Positions 26,849 through 35,314 of a DNA stretch of 64,000 bases are shown here, in pieces. Made by a program: the position numbers and the translations under genes. This DNA comes from Njordibacter sp937773555. Its GTDB lineage: Bacteria; Pseudomonadota; Gammaproteobacteria; Pseudomonadales; Balneatricaceae. Below the pieces are notes generated by a model. The model saw only the letters and a program-made list of their open reading frames with translations. It had not been told where the DNA came from and did not search any database. Where the stretch lies: the NCBI RefSeq assembly GCF_047730085.1, contig NZ_CP159830.1, forward strand, positions 1,984,001-2,048,000, read 5' to 3'. Position 1 is the first letter of the stretch. Every line of letters starts with the position of its first letter.

Positions 26849-27484
26849 TTAGCTGGGTAACCCAAGTTGTTGAGCATATTCAACTAGTTGAACTGGACTA
26901 GGCGCTCTCAGCTTAGACATCACTTCGGCACGATGTTTTTCTGCAGTACGTGCACTTATTTTCAATACGCTGGCAATGCCTTTAGTAGATTCACCATAAG
27001 CTAAAAGCTTTAGCACTTGTCGCTGCCTTTGAGTCAGCCCCATATTGGAAATTTCATGCTCCATCATTACTCCAGACAGATGACTAGGAACCACAAATAT
27101 TTGATCGCCTTTTAACACCGCCATAATGGCTTCTATAAGCGCCTGGTGGGAACCACTTTTAAACGCGTAACCATCAGCACCTGCAGACTTTGCTTTTACA
27201 ATATCGGCGCCACTTTCAAGATTGCTAAGCATAAGAATCTTTATTTCTGGCCACTTTTGTTTCAGTATATAGGCCGTTTCATTACCATTAATATCAGGCA
27301 TGTACATGTCTAGCAGCACTAAATCTGGTTGAAGGTTATCGAGGGCAGCAATGGCTTTTTCGTGGTTTTGGGCAGTACCCACCACATGAATGCCTTGCTC
27401 AGCCCCACGTGATTCAATCAAATCAGAAATAGCTTCTAAAATAAGCTCTTGATCGTCTACCAGAAACAGCCGTGATTTAGTCAT
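26849..27484 (-). CDS. NarL/LuxR-family response regulator
   Basis: This is a 211-residue regulator. The receiver domain (1-125) has its phospho-acceptor in PDLVLLDMYMPD, and a LuxR-type helix-turn-helix follows (about 145-205; LTQRQRQVLKLLAYGEST, ISARTAEKHRAEVMSKL). It is convergent with the hybrid kinase (7-bp gap), which ends in an HPt domain able to phosphorylate it. A 12-bp inverted repeat 217 bp upstream (27701-27712) is a possible binding site. Target genes are unknown; the deiodinase-like gene across the gap is one candidate. Confidence 0.9.
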   Translation of the reverse strand: MTKSRLFLVDDQELILEAISDLIESRGAEQGIHVVGTAQNHEKAIAALDNLQPDLVLLDMYMPDINGNETAYILKQKWPEIKILMLSNLESGADIVKAKSAGADGYAFKSGSHQALIEAIMAVLKGDQIFVVPSHLSGVMMEHEISNMGLTQRQRQVLKLLAYGESTKGIASVLKISARTAEKHRAEVMSKLRAPSPVQLVEYAQQLGLPS

Positions 27485-27809
27485 GCGTCAATCTCTATTG
27501 CTAGCTCTATGAAACTCAAATCGTGATACAGTATTAAAATACGTATATCAATCAAGGTTACCCTCAGGAAGAGGCGCTGCATTATTGAGTTCAGTTAGTC
27601 CTAAGCGTGTTTTCAACTAAGGGCCTAACTCCTGCGGGCACTGCGAAAAAGGGTTCCAAGTTATAGTATTAGCTTACGGGACTAGTGCACCATCGTCATG
27701 GGTAGAACTACCTAGCTTTAGCGGCAAGGGTCATTTTTAGCCAATGAATTAATGGAGCTAGGTGTTACTATAGCATCATCATACTCACAGTATTAACTAG
27801 GAACCTGCT
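27485..27809. other. 325-bp intergenic region between the NarL regulator and the deiodinase gene
   Basis: No gene is evident. The only clear structure is a 12-bp inverted repeat, GGTAGAACTACC, at 27701-27712, about 100 bp before the deiodinase start, which could bind a LuxR-type regulator. An AGGA ribosome-binding site lies just before the ATG at 27810. I see no tRNA or terminator. Confidence 0.4.
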
Positions 27810-28499
27810 ATGTTTGCACGAGAACAACTTTCCTATGAAGCAGTAAAGCTTGCGGCTAGGGCAGAAATAACCGATGAAAGCATGCAGAAGGCTGCTTTGG
27901 CTTATTACCAAACCATGAAAACGCGCCATACCGTGCGTGATTTTATTGACCGAGAAGTGCCAGAAGACGTGATTCAAAATTGTATTCGCACGGCAGGCTC
28001 TGCACCCAGTGGGGCCAACCACCAGCCATGGCATTTTGTGGCTATTCGCAACCCAGAAATAAAGCACGCAATGCGTCTAGCAGCCGAAGCCGAGGAAGAA
28101 AAGTTTTACGCAGGCGGTGGTGGTGATGAATGGATTAAAGCGTTAGAACCCATTGGCACTAATGCTGACAAACCCCATTTAGATATCGCCCCATGGTTAA
28201 TTGTTATCTTTGCACAACGCTATGGTGTGTTTGACGATGGCACCCGTTTTAAAAACTACTACGTGCCCGACAGTGTAGGCATAGCCACAGGCTTTCTTAT
28301 TTCTGCGTTGCACCATGCTGGCTTGTACAGCCTCACACATACGCCCAACCCCATGCGCTTTCTCAACAAGCTCCTTGGCCGCCCAAGCCATGAAAAAGCA
28401 GTGATGATATTAGCTGTAGGCCACGCCTCTGCGGACGCCACTGTGCCGGGTGTAGCAAAGATAAAAAAGCCATTAGAAGAAATTCTCACTGTGCTCTAG
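27810..28499 (+). CDS. Iodotyrosine deiodinase-like nitroreductase-fold flavoprotein
   Basis: This is a 229-residue FMN protein. The RHTVRDFIDREVP and SGANHQPWHFVAI segments bind FMN. The active-site lid carries Glu96, Tyr100 and Lys121. The spacing E-4-Y-21-K is the same as in human iodotyrosine deiodinase (Glu157, Tyr161, Lys182), where these residues grip the halotyrosine zwitterion. It therefore belongs with the reductive dehalogenases rather than generic nitroreductases. In marine bacteria such enzymes remove I, Br or Cl from halotyrosines. It is monocistronic and convergent with the ABC importer. Halotyrosine salvage could feed the 4-hydroxyphenylacetate pathway at 38-47 kb, but that link is inference. 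Confidence 0.85.
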   Translation: MFAREQLSYEAVKLAARAEITDESMQKAALAYYQTMKTRHTVRDFIDREVPEDVIQNCIRTAGSAPSGANHQPWHFVAIRNPEIKHAMRLAAEAEEEKFYAGGGGDEWIKALEPIGTNADKPHLDIAPWLIVIFAQRYGVFDDGTRFKNYYVPDSVGIATGFLISALHHAGLYSLTHTPNPMRFLNKLLGRPSHEKAVMILAVGHASADATVPGVAKIKKPLEEILTVL

Positions 28500-28532
28500 A
28501 AGTTAAAAATAAACCGCAAAGCATCACTCAAA

Positions 28533-29294
28533 TTAGTGCACCAACACCTGACTAAGAAACTTTTTAGTGCGCTGTGATTGTGGGTTCTCAAAGAATGCTA
28601 TGGGCTCATTCGCCTCAACAATTTTACCTTCATCCATAAAGATCACTCGGTCTGCCACTTGCTTGGCAAACCCCATTTCATGGGTAACCACAATCATGGT
28701 CATGCCGCTTTGAGCAAGGTCCATCATGGTGTCTAGCACCTCAGCTACCATTTCAGGGTCTAGTGCTGAAGTAGGTTCATCAAATAGCATCACCTTGGGG
28801 TTCATGCACAAGCTGCGCGCAATCGCTACGCGCTGCTGCTGCCCTCCTGACAACTGCGCTGGGTATTTGTCTGCTTGCTCAGGAATATTAACCCGTTCTA
28901 AATACCTCATGGCTATTTCGTGGGCTTCTACTGGAGGTACTTTATTAACCCACATTGGCCCTGCTGTGCAGTTTTCTAGAACCGTCATATGAGGAAACAG
29001 ATTGAAGTGTTGAAATACCATACCCACTTCAGATCGAACTTTGTCAATGTCTTTCATGTGTTGATGTAACTCAACACCATTGACATTCACCGAGCCAGAT
29101 TGGTGTGCCTCTAGGCGGTTTAAACATCTGATGAGTGTCGATTTACCAGACCCAGAAGGGCCACAAATAACGATACGTTCGCCAATATTAACCTCCAGGT
29201 CAATATTAGTGAGTGCGTGGAAATCACCATAGTATTTATTCATTTCCTTGATGGAAATAATTGGCTGTTTTACCTTCTGATTTGTTTTAGACAT
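28533..29294 (-). CDS. Polar amino-acid ABC transporter, ATP-binding protein
   Basis: This is a 253-residue ABC ATPase of the GlnQ/HisP type. Walker A is CGPSGSGKSTLIRCL, the signature is LSGGQQQRVAIARSL, Walker B is VMLFDEPTSALDPEMV, and the switch histidine is in VVTHEMGFAKQVA. It powers the importer formed with the permease (3-bp gap upstream) and the binding protein. It is last in the three-gene minus-strand unit. Confidence 0.94.
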   Translation of the reverse strand: MSKTNQKVKQPIISIKEMNKYYGDFHALTNIDLEVNIGERIVICGPSGSGKSTLIRCLNRLEAHQSGSVNVNGVELHQHMKDIDKVRSEVGMVFQHFNLFPHMTVLENCTAGPMWVNKVPPVEAHEIAMRYLERVNIPEQADKYPAQLSGGQQQRVAIARSLCMNPKVMLFDEPTSALDPEMVAEVLDTMMDLAQSGMTMIVVTHEMGFAKQVADRVIFMDEGKIVEANEPIAFFENPQSQRTKKFLSQVLVH

Positions 29295-29297
29295 GAC

Positions 29298-30272
29298 TTA
29301 TCTCGACTGCCGTTTTTGGTATTTACGTTCGATACGAGACTGTATAAGTTCTAATACCATGGTCATCATCCAATACAGCATGGCTGCGGTAATGAGCATC
29401 TCCATGTGATTAAAGGTTTTGTTGCCCAATGTTCTGGCGAGAAACATGAGCTCCCATACCCCAATAACAGACACGAGTGAGCTATCTTTAAGCATCGCAA
29501 TAAATTGGTTTCCAGTGGGTGGGATAATTAATGGAATAGATTGAGGCAAAATGATCTTGCGCATAATCAGGCTAAATTTGAAACCCAGTGCACGTGACCC
29601 TTCCCATTGACCCGCATCAATGCTCATAATGCCGGCACGGAATATTTCAGTCATATAGGCACCATAACAAAGAGACAAGGCAATAATGCCCGCAGGCACT
29701 GCATCGATGACGTAGCCAATTTGAGGAAAGCCTAAGTATATAAGATAGACCTGCATTAAGAGTGGCAAGCCCCGAAAAAATGACGTGTAAAAACTGGCAA
29801 TAGCATATGCAAAGCCATTCGATGACATTTTGGCAACCGCCCCTATGATAGCGATAAACGAGGCGATTACTATGGAGATAGCAGACACATATAAGGTGGT
29901 GAAAATTCCTTGAGTCACCATGAACCAAATTTTACTTCGAATAAACTCAAAACTCAGGTCAAAGCTGTAAAAGAAGGACAAAAATAGAATGAGTAGCTCT
30001 ATCCAAACGGAGATAACTTGAAGGCGAAAGTTAGGTATGAGACTGATTGCCAGTAGGTTTAAAACCATTAACACTGCCAACATAAAAGACGTTACAAAAC
30101 GGCCATATAAGCCACTTTTGTCAGGCTCACCAAGGGCCGGTTCAAGTAGATGCCCAATGATGGACTGTGATGGGTCGAAGATAAGAAAACAAACTAGAAC
30201 AGTAGCGAAAAGATAGGCTATAAATTTCGGTTGTCTAAGGAGCAGGTCTTCAGTAACTGTGTCCTGAATCAA
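29298..30272 (-). CDS. Polar amino-acid ABC transporter permease
   Basis: This is a 324-residue membrane permease. The C-terminal 220 residues are the standard HisM/GlnP domain, with the EAA-type loop GSRALGFKFSLIMRKIILPQ that contacts the ATPase. An extra N-terminal section of about 100 residues carries two or three more hydrophobic segments, making it longer than the usual 220. No second permease gene is present, so it probably works as a homodimer. The binding-protein gene lies 114 bp upstream. Confidence 0.92.
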   Translation of the reverse strand: MIQDTVTEDLLLRQPKFIAYLFATVLVCFLIFDPSQSIIGHLLEPALGEPDKSGLYGRFVTSFMLAVLMVLNLLAISLIPNFRLQVISVWIELLILFLSFFYSFDLSFEFIRSKIWFMVTQGIFTTLYVSAISIVIASFIAIIGAVAKMSSNGFAYAIASFYTSFFRGLPLLMQVYLIYLGFPQIGYVIDAVPAGIIALSLCYGAYMTEIFRAGIMSIDAGQWEGSRALGFKFSLIMRKIILPQSIPLIIPPTGNQFIAMLKDSSLVSVIGVWELMFLARTLGNKTFNHMEMLITAAMLYWMMTMVLELIQSRIERKYQKRQSR

Positions 30273-30386
30273 AATTCGTTCCTACCTTTTAATAGTGCTA
30301 ATGACTATTCAGGTTGTCTCAAATGTAACCGGGCATTACGAGTAATACCCGGGTTTACAGAGCATCCGAACAGGTCGGTTTTCTAG

Positions 30387-31217
30387 TTATTTAACTGTTG
30401 CGTAGTCTACGCCATACCATTTCTTAGAGATGGTGCTTAAAACGCCATCTGCTCGCATTGATGCAACAATACTGGCAACTTTTTCGTTAAGTTCACTATC
30501 ACCCAAGTCAACTGTTACAGCCAGTGGCTCGTAGAAAATGGGAGACCCAACCACTTTAAGCGGGTAGCCGTTCTCAATCGCTTCTAAAATAGTGGGCAAG
30601 CTACTAACAACACCATCAAGCCGAACACCATCACCTAAACGAAGGTCGTCTAGCGCGATGACTGAGGTTTCATATGATCTAATTTCGGCATTATCAATTT
30701 GGAAATCAAATGCAGGCGCGCCTTCAGCATCAATAATGAGGTCATGCTGCAGGTAAAGTTCAAAAGTAGTGCCTGTGCCAGTGCCTACTTTCTTACCGTT
30801 TAGGCCAGAGAGCTGGGCTATGCCAGAGCTTGCATGCACTGCTACAGCAGCTGGTGTGTAATAGTAAACCGCAGGGAAAGACAATATTTCTGCACGTTGT
30901 TTAGTAGGTGTCATTGAACCCACATGCATGTCCCAACGGCCATACCAGTTACCAGCGGTGATTACGTCCCAGTTAGGCGTAATAAATTCAACTTCAGCAC
31001 CCATACGTTTAGCAATTTCACGTGCAACATCCACGTCAAAACCATCCATTTCGTTTTGGTCATTAATAAACGACTGTGGCGGCCAGTTGGCATCAGTGGC
31101 TATTTTGATCGTTTTAGTGGACATAATTTTGTCCAAAACTCCACCAGCATATGCAGTGTTTACTGACAACAAGCCAGCTAGCAGTACCGTACCTAATACA
31201 GGTTTTAATAGTTTCAT
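30387..31217 (-). CDS. Polar amino-acid ABC transporter substrate-binding protein
   Basis: This is a 276-residue periplasmic binding protein of family 3. Residues 1-24 are a signal peptide ending ...VNTAYAG. The ATDANWPPQSFINDQNEMDGFDVDVARE segment is the ligand-binding start of the family, and an Arg-containing loop follows in GSMTPTKQRAEIL. The ligand is a polar amino acid or a close analogue. It is the first gene of the importer, transcribed from a 186-bp gap after psuG. Confidence 0.92.
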   Translation of the reverse strand: MKLLKPVLGTVLLAGLLSVNTAYAGGVLDKIMSTKTIKIATDANWPPQSFINDQNEMDGFDVDVAREIAKRMGAEVEFITPNWDVITAGNWYGRWDMHVGSMTPTKQRAEILSFPAVYYYTPAAVAVHASSGIAQLSGLNGKKVGTGTGTTFELYLQHDLIIDAEGAPAFDFQIDNAEIRSYETSVIALDDLRLGDGVRLDGVVSSLPTILEAIENGYPLKVVGSPIFYEPLAVTVDLGDSELNEKVASIVASMRADGVLSTISKKWYGVDYATVK

Positions 31218-31403
31218 TTTGACATTTTCCTCATGTTTTTTATTTTAATGTGTTACCTAAGCCATCACCCAGCAAGACAAACCTGCTGTGCTTTGCTTCC
31301 ATCGACTATACACCCGATCGTATCATAAACAATAGCATTTAAATGATTAAAGAGAAGCGGCCTAATGTAACGCAATTAAACAATACTGTTAAAAACATAA
31401 TGG

Positions 31404-32339
31404 CTAAAGTTTGGCCAGTTCTGTGGCGATATTAGCCCCAAGACGGGCATTGTTTAATACCAGTTGGATATTGGCCGCCAAGCTTTCGCCTTGAGTCACT
31501 TGTGCAATTTTAGATAATAAAAACGGTGTGCTTTGTTTACCGTGGATACCCTGCTCCTGCATTTCCACAATGGCTTCACCGATGACCTGCTCTATGATCA
31601 CTGGGTCCATGGCATAAGCATCTGGAATGGGATTAGCCACTACCACACCACCAGCCAAGCCCATGTGCCATTTTGCCGACAGTACTTGCGCTATGCTGGC
31701 TGCAGAATCTAAACAATAGTCCACCTCAAAGCCACTGCTTTGAGTATAAAATGCAGGCATTACCTTGGTTTTATAACCCACTACAGGAACACCATGGGTC
31801 TCTAGGTATTCTAATGTAAGGCCTATATCTAAAATAGACTTTACACCGGCACACACCACAGCGACCGACGTGCTGGCCAGTTCTTGTAAGTCTGCAGAAA
31901 TGTCCATGGTTGTTTCTGCATGACGATGAACACCCCCTATGCCTCCCGTTGCAAATACCTTAATCCCTGCCATCGCCGCAATAATCATGGTGGAAGCTAC
32001 GGTTGTAGCACCGTCTTGCTTTTGAGCCGCGATAAAAGGCATGTCTCGGCGGCTGGTTTTAATAACCTCAAACCCACTTTTGCCAAGGTGGGTAATTTGT
32101 TGTTCAGTTAAGCCTACGGTTAAGCGGCCATTAATAATGGCAATAGTCGCGGGTTCTGCACCGTTATCTCGCACTGCCTGCTCTACTAACATGGCTGTTT
32201 CTACATTCTGTGGGTAAGGCATTCCATGAGAAATGATGGTAGATTCTAAAGCCACAACAGGCTTATTGTTAGCCAATGCCTGTTGAATACGCGGGTGTAT
32301 ATCAAGGTAAGTGTTTAACTGAGTGGGGTTATGCTGCAC
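31404..32339 (-). CDS. psuG: Pseudouridine-5'-phosphate glycosidase PsuG
   Basis: This is a 311-residue enzyme that splits pseudouridine 5'-phosphate into uracil and ribose 5-phosphate. The VALESTIISHGMPYPQN N-terminal motif and FATGGIGGVHRHAETTMDIS central motif are diagnostic. The length is normal. Its start overlaps the psuK stop by 25 bp. It is the last gene of the co-directional minus-strand run beginning at 38210. Confidence 0.94.
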   Translation of the reverse strand: MQHNPTQLNTYLDIHPRIQQALANNKPVVALESTIISHGMPYPQNVETAMLVEQAVRDNGAEPATIAIINGRLTVGLTEQQITHLGKSGFEVIKTSRRDMPFIAAQKQDGATTVASTMIIAAMAGIKVFATGGIGGVHRHAETTMDISADLQELASTSVAVVCAGVKSILDIGLTLEYLETHGVPVVGYKTKVMPAFYTQSSGFEVDYCLDSAASIAQVLSAKWHMGLAGGVVVANPIPDAYAMDPVIIEQVIGEAIVEMQEQGIHGKQSTPFLLSKIAQVTQGESLAANIQLVLNNARLGANIATELAKL

Positions 32340-33313
32340 GGGGTTTCCTTTAACATGCGAAGTAGTAATTCAGGTGTTAGGTGAGGGCTAATAGTGGTTT
32401 CGCTGGCCATAGCAATTTGAGCACATGCCAGCGCACTCGCTGCAGCATGCTGGGCATCACTGCCTTGCAACCACGCACTGCCTATGGCGGCCATCATAGC
32501 ATCTCCAGCACCATTACTATTGACTATATGAGTTGCTTTTACAGGCGCGCTAGGCGCCATAATAAAGCTTTGAGAGGCATCACTATAAAGTAAGCCCCTT
32601 GAACCTAGGCTTAAGTATAAATGCTTTACGCCTTGGTGCATAAACCAATGGGCTAAGTCTAGTAGCTGCCGGCTGTTAGGGTTTTCACCAAGGTGCACAC
32701 CAGAGATGGCTTGGGCTTCTATTAAATTAGGCTTAAGGCTATGTATGTGTGATAAAAATGGGGTTATGCGAGTGGCTTTAGTAACAGACACCGTATCTAC
32801 AAAAAAATGTTGTTGTGGCAGATTTTTAACCAAAAACGCCAAACAGTCTGGCGCCAAGTTGGCATCTAGCACCACCATTGACGCAGCGGTTAATTGTGGC
32901 AAAAACGCCTGTAGTTGGGTTGCACCAAACTGATCAATCAACGTCATGTCAGCAATAGCAACCTGCATGTCACCCGTTTCATCAACAATTGATAAGTAGG
33001 TTGAGGTGGATTCGCCTGCTAGGGTTGCCATACCGTCAGTGTTAATGCCCAATTGCTGACAATGACGCCTAAGAAACGTACCGTTGGCATCATCCCCTAA
33101 AGGCGCCATTAACTGGCAAGACTGGCCCAGACGAATAAGGTTTTCAGCTATATTTCGGCCCACACCGCCAGGGCTAGATGACACTTTACCAGGGTTAGAC
33201 GTGTGCTGCTTTAATTGCTTTTGGGGTGCGCCCAAGAGGTCTATGTTTGCGCCACCAACGACCACACAGTGAGGTTTTATAAGAACTCCGCATGGCTGTC
33301 TGGCTGCTGGCAC
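32315..33313 (-). CDS. psuK: Pseudouridine kinase PsuK (PfkB family)
   Basis: This is a PfkB-type kinase of up to 332 residues that phosphorylates pseudouridine for PsuG. It has the N-terminal VVVGGANIDLLG, the SNPGKVSSSPGGVGRNIAENL glycine motif and the C-terminal NSNGAGDAMMAAIGSAW catalytic motif. The only long-form start is GTG 33313, which lies 37 bp inside the HisA-like gene in another frame; GTG 33265 is an alternative that would shorten the protein by 16 residues. The overlaps with both neighbours indicate tight translational coupling. Confidence 0.9.
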   Translation of the reverse strand: MPAARQPCGVLIKPHCVVVGGANIDLLGAPQKQLKQHTSNPGKVSSSPGGVGRNIAENLIRLGQSCQLMAPLGDDANGTFLRRHCQQLGINTDGMATLAGESTSTYLSIVDETGDMQVAIADMTLIDQFGATQLQAFLPQLTAASMVVLDANLAPDCLAFLVKNLPQQHFFVDTVSVTKATRITPFLSHIHSLKPNLIEAQAISGVHLGENPNSRQLLDLAHWFMHQGVKHLYLSLGSRGLLYSDASQSFIMAPSAPVKATHIVNSNGAGDAMMAAIGSAWLQGSDAQHAAASALACAQIAMASETTISPHLTPELLLRMLKETPCSITPLS

Positions 33314-34020
33314 ACGGCTAACGCATCTACAAGGGATACTGCCCCATTCATAAGCGCACGGCCTACAACAACCCCTGCGATGTTAGGCAACATACGCAAA
33401 GTAGAAATATCATCTAAGGTTTTCACCGCACCACTTGAGATCACTGGAATATGCAGTTCATCTACCATTTTAGTCGTAATAGCAAAGGTGGCTTCGGGGT
33501 GATCATCGTCAAGGTCTATATCGGTATAAATAATAGCGGCTACTCCACGCTCTTGCAGATCCAGAGCAATTTCCAAAGGTGTGTAGATGGTTTCCTCGGT
33601 CCAACCATGGCACATTACTTTATTTTGGCGAGCGTCAATAGACACAACCACTTGACCTGGGTACTGGTTACATAATTCGTGTAAAAAATGTCGATCTTCT
33701 ATGGCTGCAGTGCCTATGACTACGCGTGAGGCGCCATGATCAAACCACCAGCGAGCACCCTCTATGGTGCGGATTCCACCGCCCACTTGTACCGGCACAT
33801 CGACGGCTTGAATAATGTCTAACACCGCTTTGTGGTTGTCATGACCGCCTCGCATTACGTTATCTAAATCCACCACATGCAGCACTTGGGCACCATTTGC
33901 AACATGCTGCTGTGCTGCCTGTAGGGGAGTAATGTCATAAACAATGGGATCTTGCATGTGGCCACGGCGTAAATTAACACAACGGCCCTTTTGGATTTCT
34001 ATGTCTGGATAAATAACCAT
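33277..34020 (-). CDS. HisA-like TIM-barrel protein of unknown function
   Basis: This is a 247-residue barrel related to HisA (ProFAR isomerase) but outside any his operon. The N-terminus reads YPDIEIQKGRCVNLRRG; where HisA has its catalytic Asp8 (AIDL), this protein has Glu. The second catalytic Asp is kept in VVSIDARQNKV. HisA's TDI-x-RDGTLxG loop is replaced by TDIDLDDDHPEA. The phosphate-binding ends (VGGGIRT, SSGAV, VVGRALM) are intact. I read it as an enzyme for a phosphoribosyl substrate other than ProFAR. It has a strong ribosome-binding site (AGGAG) and overlaps psuK by 37 bp, which links it to pseudouridine or nucleoside use. Confidence 0.82.
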   Translation of the reverse strand: MVIYPDIEIQKGRCVNLRRGHMQDPIVYDITPLQAAQQHVANGAQVLHVVDLDNVMRGGHDNHKAVLDIIQAVDVPVQVGGGIRTIEGARWWFDHGASRVVIGTAAIEDRHFLHELCNQYPGQVVVSIDARQNKVMCHGWTEETIYTPLEIALDLQERGVAAIIYTDIDLDDDHPEATFAITTKMVDELHIPVISSGAVKTLDDISTLRMLPNIAGVVVGRALMNGAVSLVDALAVCQQPDSHAEFL

Positions 34021-34095
34021 CTTTGAACTCCTATGTATTCACCTTCTTCTAGCATACTCTGCCGTGGCAAAAAATCCAGCGTTAAGGGTTCTACA

Positions 34096-35289
34096 TCAAC
34101 CTTTAGCAAGGAGTTTAGGCGGCTTGTTAAGGTAGAGCATGGCTACAAAAGCTGCCCAAGAAGTCACTGCAAAACCAAGCACCAAAGGCAACACCGTTCC
34201 ATCAAAAGACATCCCCACCCACATACCAATGGGCACCGACACCAAGGTAGAACAAGAGCCAACAACTGAAGCGCCCATGCCCGCAAGCTTACCTAGGGGT
34301 TCCATGGCTAGGGCATTAAGATTGCCGAAGCGGAACCCAACGCCAAAGAAAATAATACTACACAAGGCCATAAATTCGCCTAAACTTGGGCCTGTCGCTA
34401 GGCTTTGGGCGTAGAGATAGAAAGCCACACACGCAATCCCAGTGATCACATTAGTCACTTGCACCAGAGCATACATTCCAAAACGCATAACCAACTTTGC
34501 ATTGAGCAGCGATGCCATTATGGTAGGCAGCGCCAAAACGCCAAAATAAAGTGGGAAGGCTTCCCCCACACCATATACTTGTTGGAATATTTGCAAGCTT
34601 GAACTCAGGTAGCCCATAAAGGCACCTAGCACTAAGCCAGCCACAAAGGAGTACCCCGTAGCAATGGGATTCACCAACACTTGCACCATGGTGTGCCAGA
34701 GTTTTTTAGGGTGCAAGGACAAGCGGTTTTCAGGCTTTAGTGTTTCATCTAAGCGCACATAGACCCATGCAAACATTACTGCAGCAAACACCACATAGAA
34801 GCCAAAAATCCACTGCCACGGACCAACCAGCAAGATACCTTGCCCCACTAAAGGCGCCATAATAGGCACCGCCATAAATAACGTCATGGCAAAGGACATA
34901 GTCCGCGCCATGGCTGCACCACTAAAGCAGTCTCTCACTAAAGCCACCACCATTACCCGTGGCCCTGAAGCACCAAAACCCTGTAAAAAGCGCCCAACTA
35001 ACATCATTTCCAAAGACTCAGCCCAAACACTAATAAGGCTGCCCAAACAAAAAATTCCTAAACCCACAAATATACTGCGCTTGCGGCCATAGGTATCAGA
35101 CACTGGGCCATAGACCAACTGGCCCAAAGCATGGCCTACAAAGACACTGGTCACCACTAATTGAATAGCGTTGCCATTGACACCAAAATCTAACGCCATA
35201 CGGCCTAATGCTGGCAGCATAGCATCTGTTGTGAGGGCCACCATGGCCATAAGTAAGGCAATAATAAAGATGAATTCGCGTTGGCCCAT
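34096..35289 (-). CDS. Bcr/CflA-type MFS transporter
   Basis: This is a major facilitator of 397 residues with twelve helices. The QLVYGPVSDTYGRKRSIFVGL segment is motif A, and the early TDAMLPALGRMALDFGV is typical of the Bcr/CflA drug-efflux group. The start is uncertain: ATG 35289, GTG 35295 (with AAGG 6 bases upstream) and GTG 35310 are all in frame. It begins just after the TRAP dctM stop codon and is followed 75 bp later by the HisA-like gene, so it is probably part of that transcript. The substrate is unknown. Confidence 0.86.
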   Translation of the reverse strand: MGQREFIFIIALLMAMVALTTDAMLPALGRMALDFGVNGNAIQLVVTSVFVGHALGQLVYGPVSDTYGRKRSIFVGLGIFCLGSLISVWAESLEMMLVGRFLQGFGASGPRVMVVALVRDCFSGAAMARTMSFAMTLFMAVPIMAPLVGQGILLVGPWQWIFGFYVVFAAVMFAWVYVRLDETLKPENRLSLHPKKLWHTMVQVLVNPIATGYSFVAGLVLGAFMGYLSSSLQIFQQVYGVGEAFPLYFGVLALPTIMASLLNAKLVMRFGMYALVQVTNVITGIACVAFYLYAQSLATGPSLGEFMALCSIIFFGVGFRFGNLNALAMEPLGKLAGMGASVVGSCSTLVSVPIGMWVGMSFDGTVLPLVLGFAVTSWAAFVAMLYLNKPPKLLAKG

Positions 35290-35314
35290 AGACACTTTCG
35301 ACCTTCTCACTGTG

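Noticed and set aside
33265..34020. HisA-like gene as the genuine histidine-pathway hisA
   Set aside because: No other his genes are near, and the catalytic Asp8 and the TDI-RDGT loop are altered.
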